Shown here: positions 56,834 to 57,251 of the stretch, one piece after another
Numbering within the stretch: the stretch's first letter is position 1
Layout of the letters: every line of letters begins with the position of its first letter
Source of the DNA: Bacteroidota bacterium
GTDB lineage: Bacteria > Bacteroidota > Bacteroidia > Bacteroidales > Bacteroidaceae
Direction of reading: 5' to 3'
Assembly: GCA_023415545.1 (NCBI GenBank)
Contig: JAEZKJ010000124.1
Span: 1 to 57,251 of the forward strand
DNA: 57,251 nucleotides
The notes under the pieces: generated by a model
What the model was told of the DNA's origin: nothing
Databases searched by the model: none
What the model saw: only the letters and a program-made list of their open reading frames with translations
Program-made: the position numbers and the translations under genes

Positions 56834-57251
56834 ATGAACAAAGATTTGGAGTTGTCTCCTAATAAGCTTGTAGCTTACCTGGGCAAACCTGCTTGTGAAT
56901 TCACAAAAGCAGATATAATTCGCTATATCAAAGAGAATGATATTAAGATGGTTAACTTCATGTACCCTGCTAACGATGGAAGACTTAAAACACTTAATTT
57001 CATCATTAACAATGAAAGCTATCTTGAAACAATATTAACTTGTGGAGAACGTGTAGATGGATCAAGTTTATTCCCATTTATAGAAGCAGGAAGCAGTGAC
57101 CTGTATGTAATTCCACGATTTAAAACAGCTTTTGTTGATCCTTTTGCCGAGATCCCTACTCTATCTATGCTCTGTTCATACTTCAATAAAGATGGTCAGC
57201 CATTAGAAAGTTCGCCTGAAAATACTTTACATAAAGCATGTAAAGCTTTTA
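56834..57251 (+). CDS. glnA: Glutamine synthetase, N-terminal part (3' truncated)
   Basis: The frame opens with ATG at 56834 and runs off the window end after 139 codons. The visible part contains the beta-grasp domain: FTKADIIRYIKENDIKMVNFM, then the characteristic GERVDGSSLFPFIEAGSSDLYVIPR, and then ESSPENTLHKACKAF at the junction to the catalytic domain. It is a type I-like glutamine synthetase family protein (glutamate plus ammonia plus ATP to glutamine). The catalytic domain lies outside the window, so activity cannot be judged here. It has its own strong promoter and is unrelated to the PUL genes. Confidence 0.88.
   Translation, partial: MNKDLELSPNKLVAYLGKPACEFTKADIIRYIKENDIKMVNFMYPANDGRLKTLNFIINNESYLETILTCGERVDGSSLFPFIEAGSSDLYVIPRFKTAFVDPFAEIPTLSMLCSYFNKDGQPLESSPENTLHKACKAF

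Noticed and set aside
1..57251. CRISPR arrays, tRNA/rRNA genes, phage or defence systems
   Set aside because: No regularly spaced direct repeats, no cloverleaf-like or rRNA-like segments, and no integrase, transposase, nuclease or toxin-like gene was found on either strand.

Overview
This window looks like a chromosomal segment of a gut-type Bacteroidales bacterium, most likely close to the Bacteroidaceae. The evidence is AT-rich DNA, three SusC/SusD-type loci, repeated promoters of the Bacteroidales form TTTG-N~19-TAnnTTTG, and an arginine operon in a Bacteroides-like order (argR, GNAT acetyltransferase, argG, argC, argD, proC). Genus and species cannot be fixed by eye. I saw no rRNA, tRNA, CRISPR array, phage or transposase gene.

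Layout. 1-4838: the 3' end of a polysaccharide utilization locus (PUL): partial SusD, GH29 fucosidase, GH3 glucosidase. 4896-7616 (minus): cupin-type XRE regulator, acyl-CoA synthetase and a small secreted protein in one operon. 7789-8007 (minus): a tiny exported Cys/Lys-rich peptide. 8194-14951: an AraC regulator divergent from an enzyme-less SusC/SusD pair, separated by a 670-bp region with a long putative leader. 15094-18305 (minus): a PD40 propeller lipoprotein with a CxxCH haem-c motif, paired with a polytopic membrane protein. 18549-21141: cytoplasmic GH130 phosphorylase plus GPH-family sugar symporter. 21365-26652 (minus): the arginine/proline operon. 26937-27923: a lytic transglycosylase, followed by an unusual nested-palindrome block.

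28390-56558 is a large glycan-degrading region. An ECF sigma factor, a FecR anti-sigma factor and an STN-domain SusC form a trans-envelope signalling set, followed by SusD, a serine-type sulfatase and two GH2 beta-galactosidase-like enzymes. On the minus strand lie three tandem GH92 alpha-mannosidases and a GH33 sialidase. Then come two GH43 enzymes (one with CBM6) and a GH127/GH146 beta-L-arabinofuranosidase. Sialidase, fucosidase, sulfatase, beta-galactosidase and GH92 activities together suggest host mucin or N-glycan foraging. The GH43/GH127 end suggests arabinose-containing plant glycans. The window ends inside a glutamine synthetase gene.

All complete genes look intact. Several obvious open frames extend upstream from TTG or early ATG codons. 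Where a promoter -7 box or a signal peptide shows the extension cannot be real, I give the shorter start.
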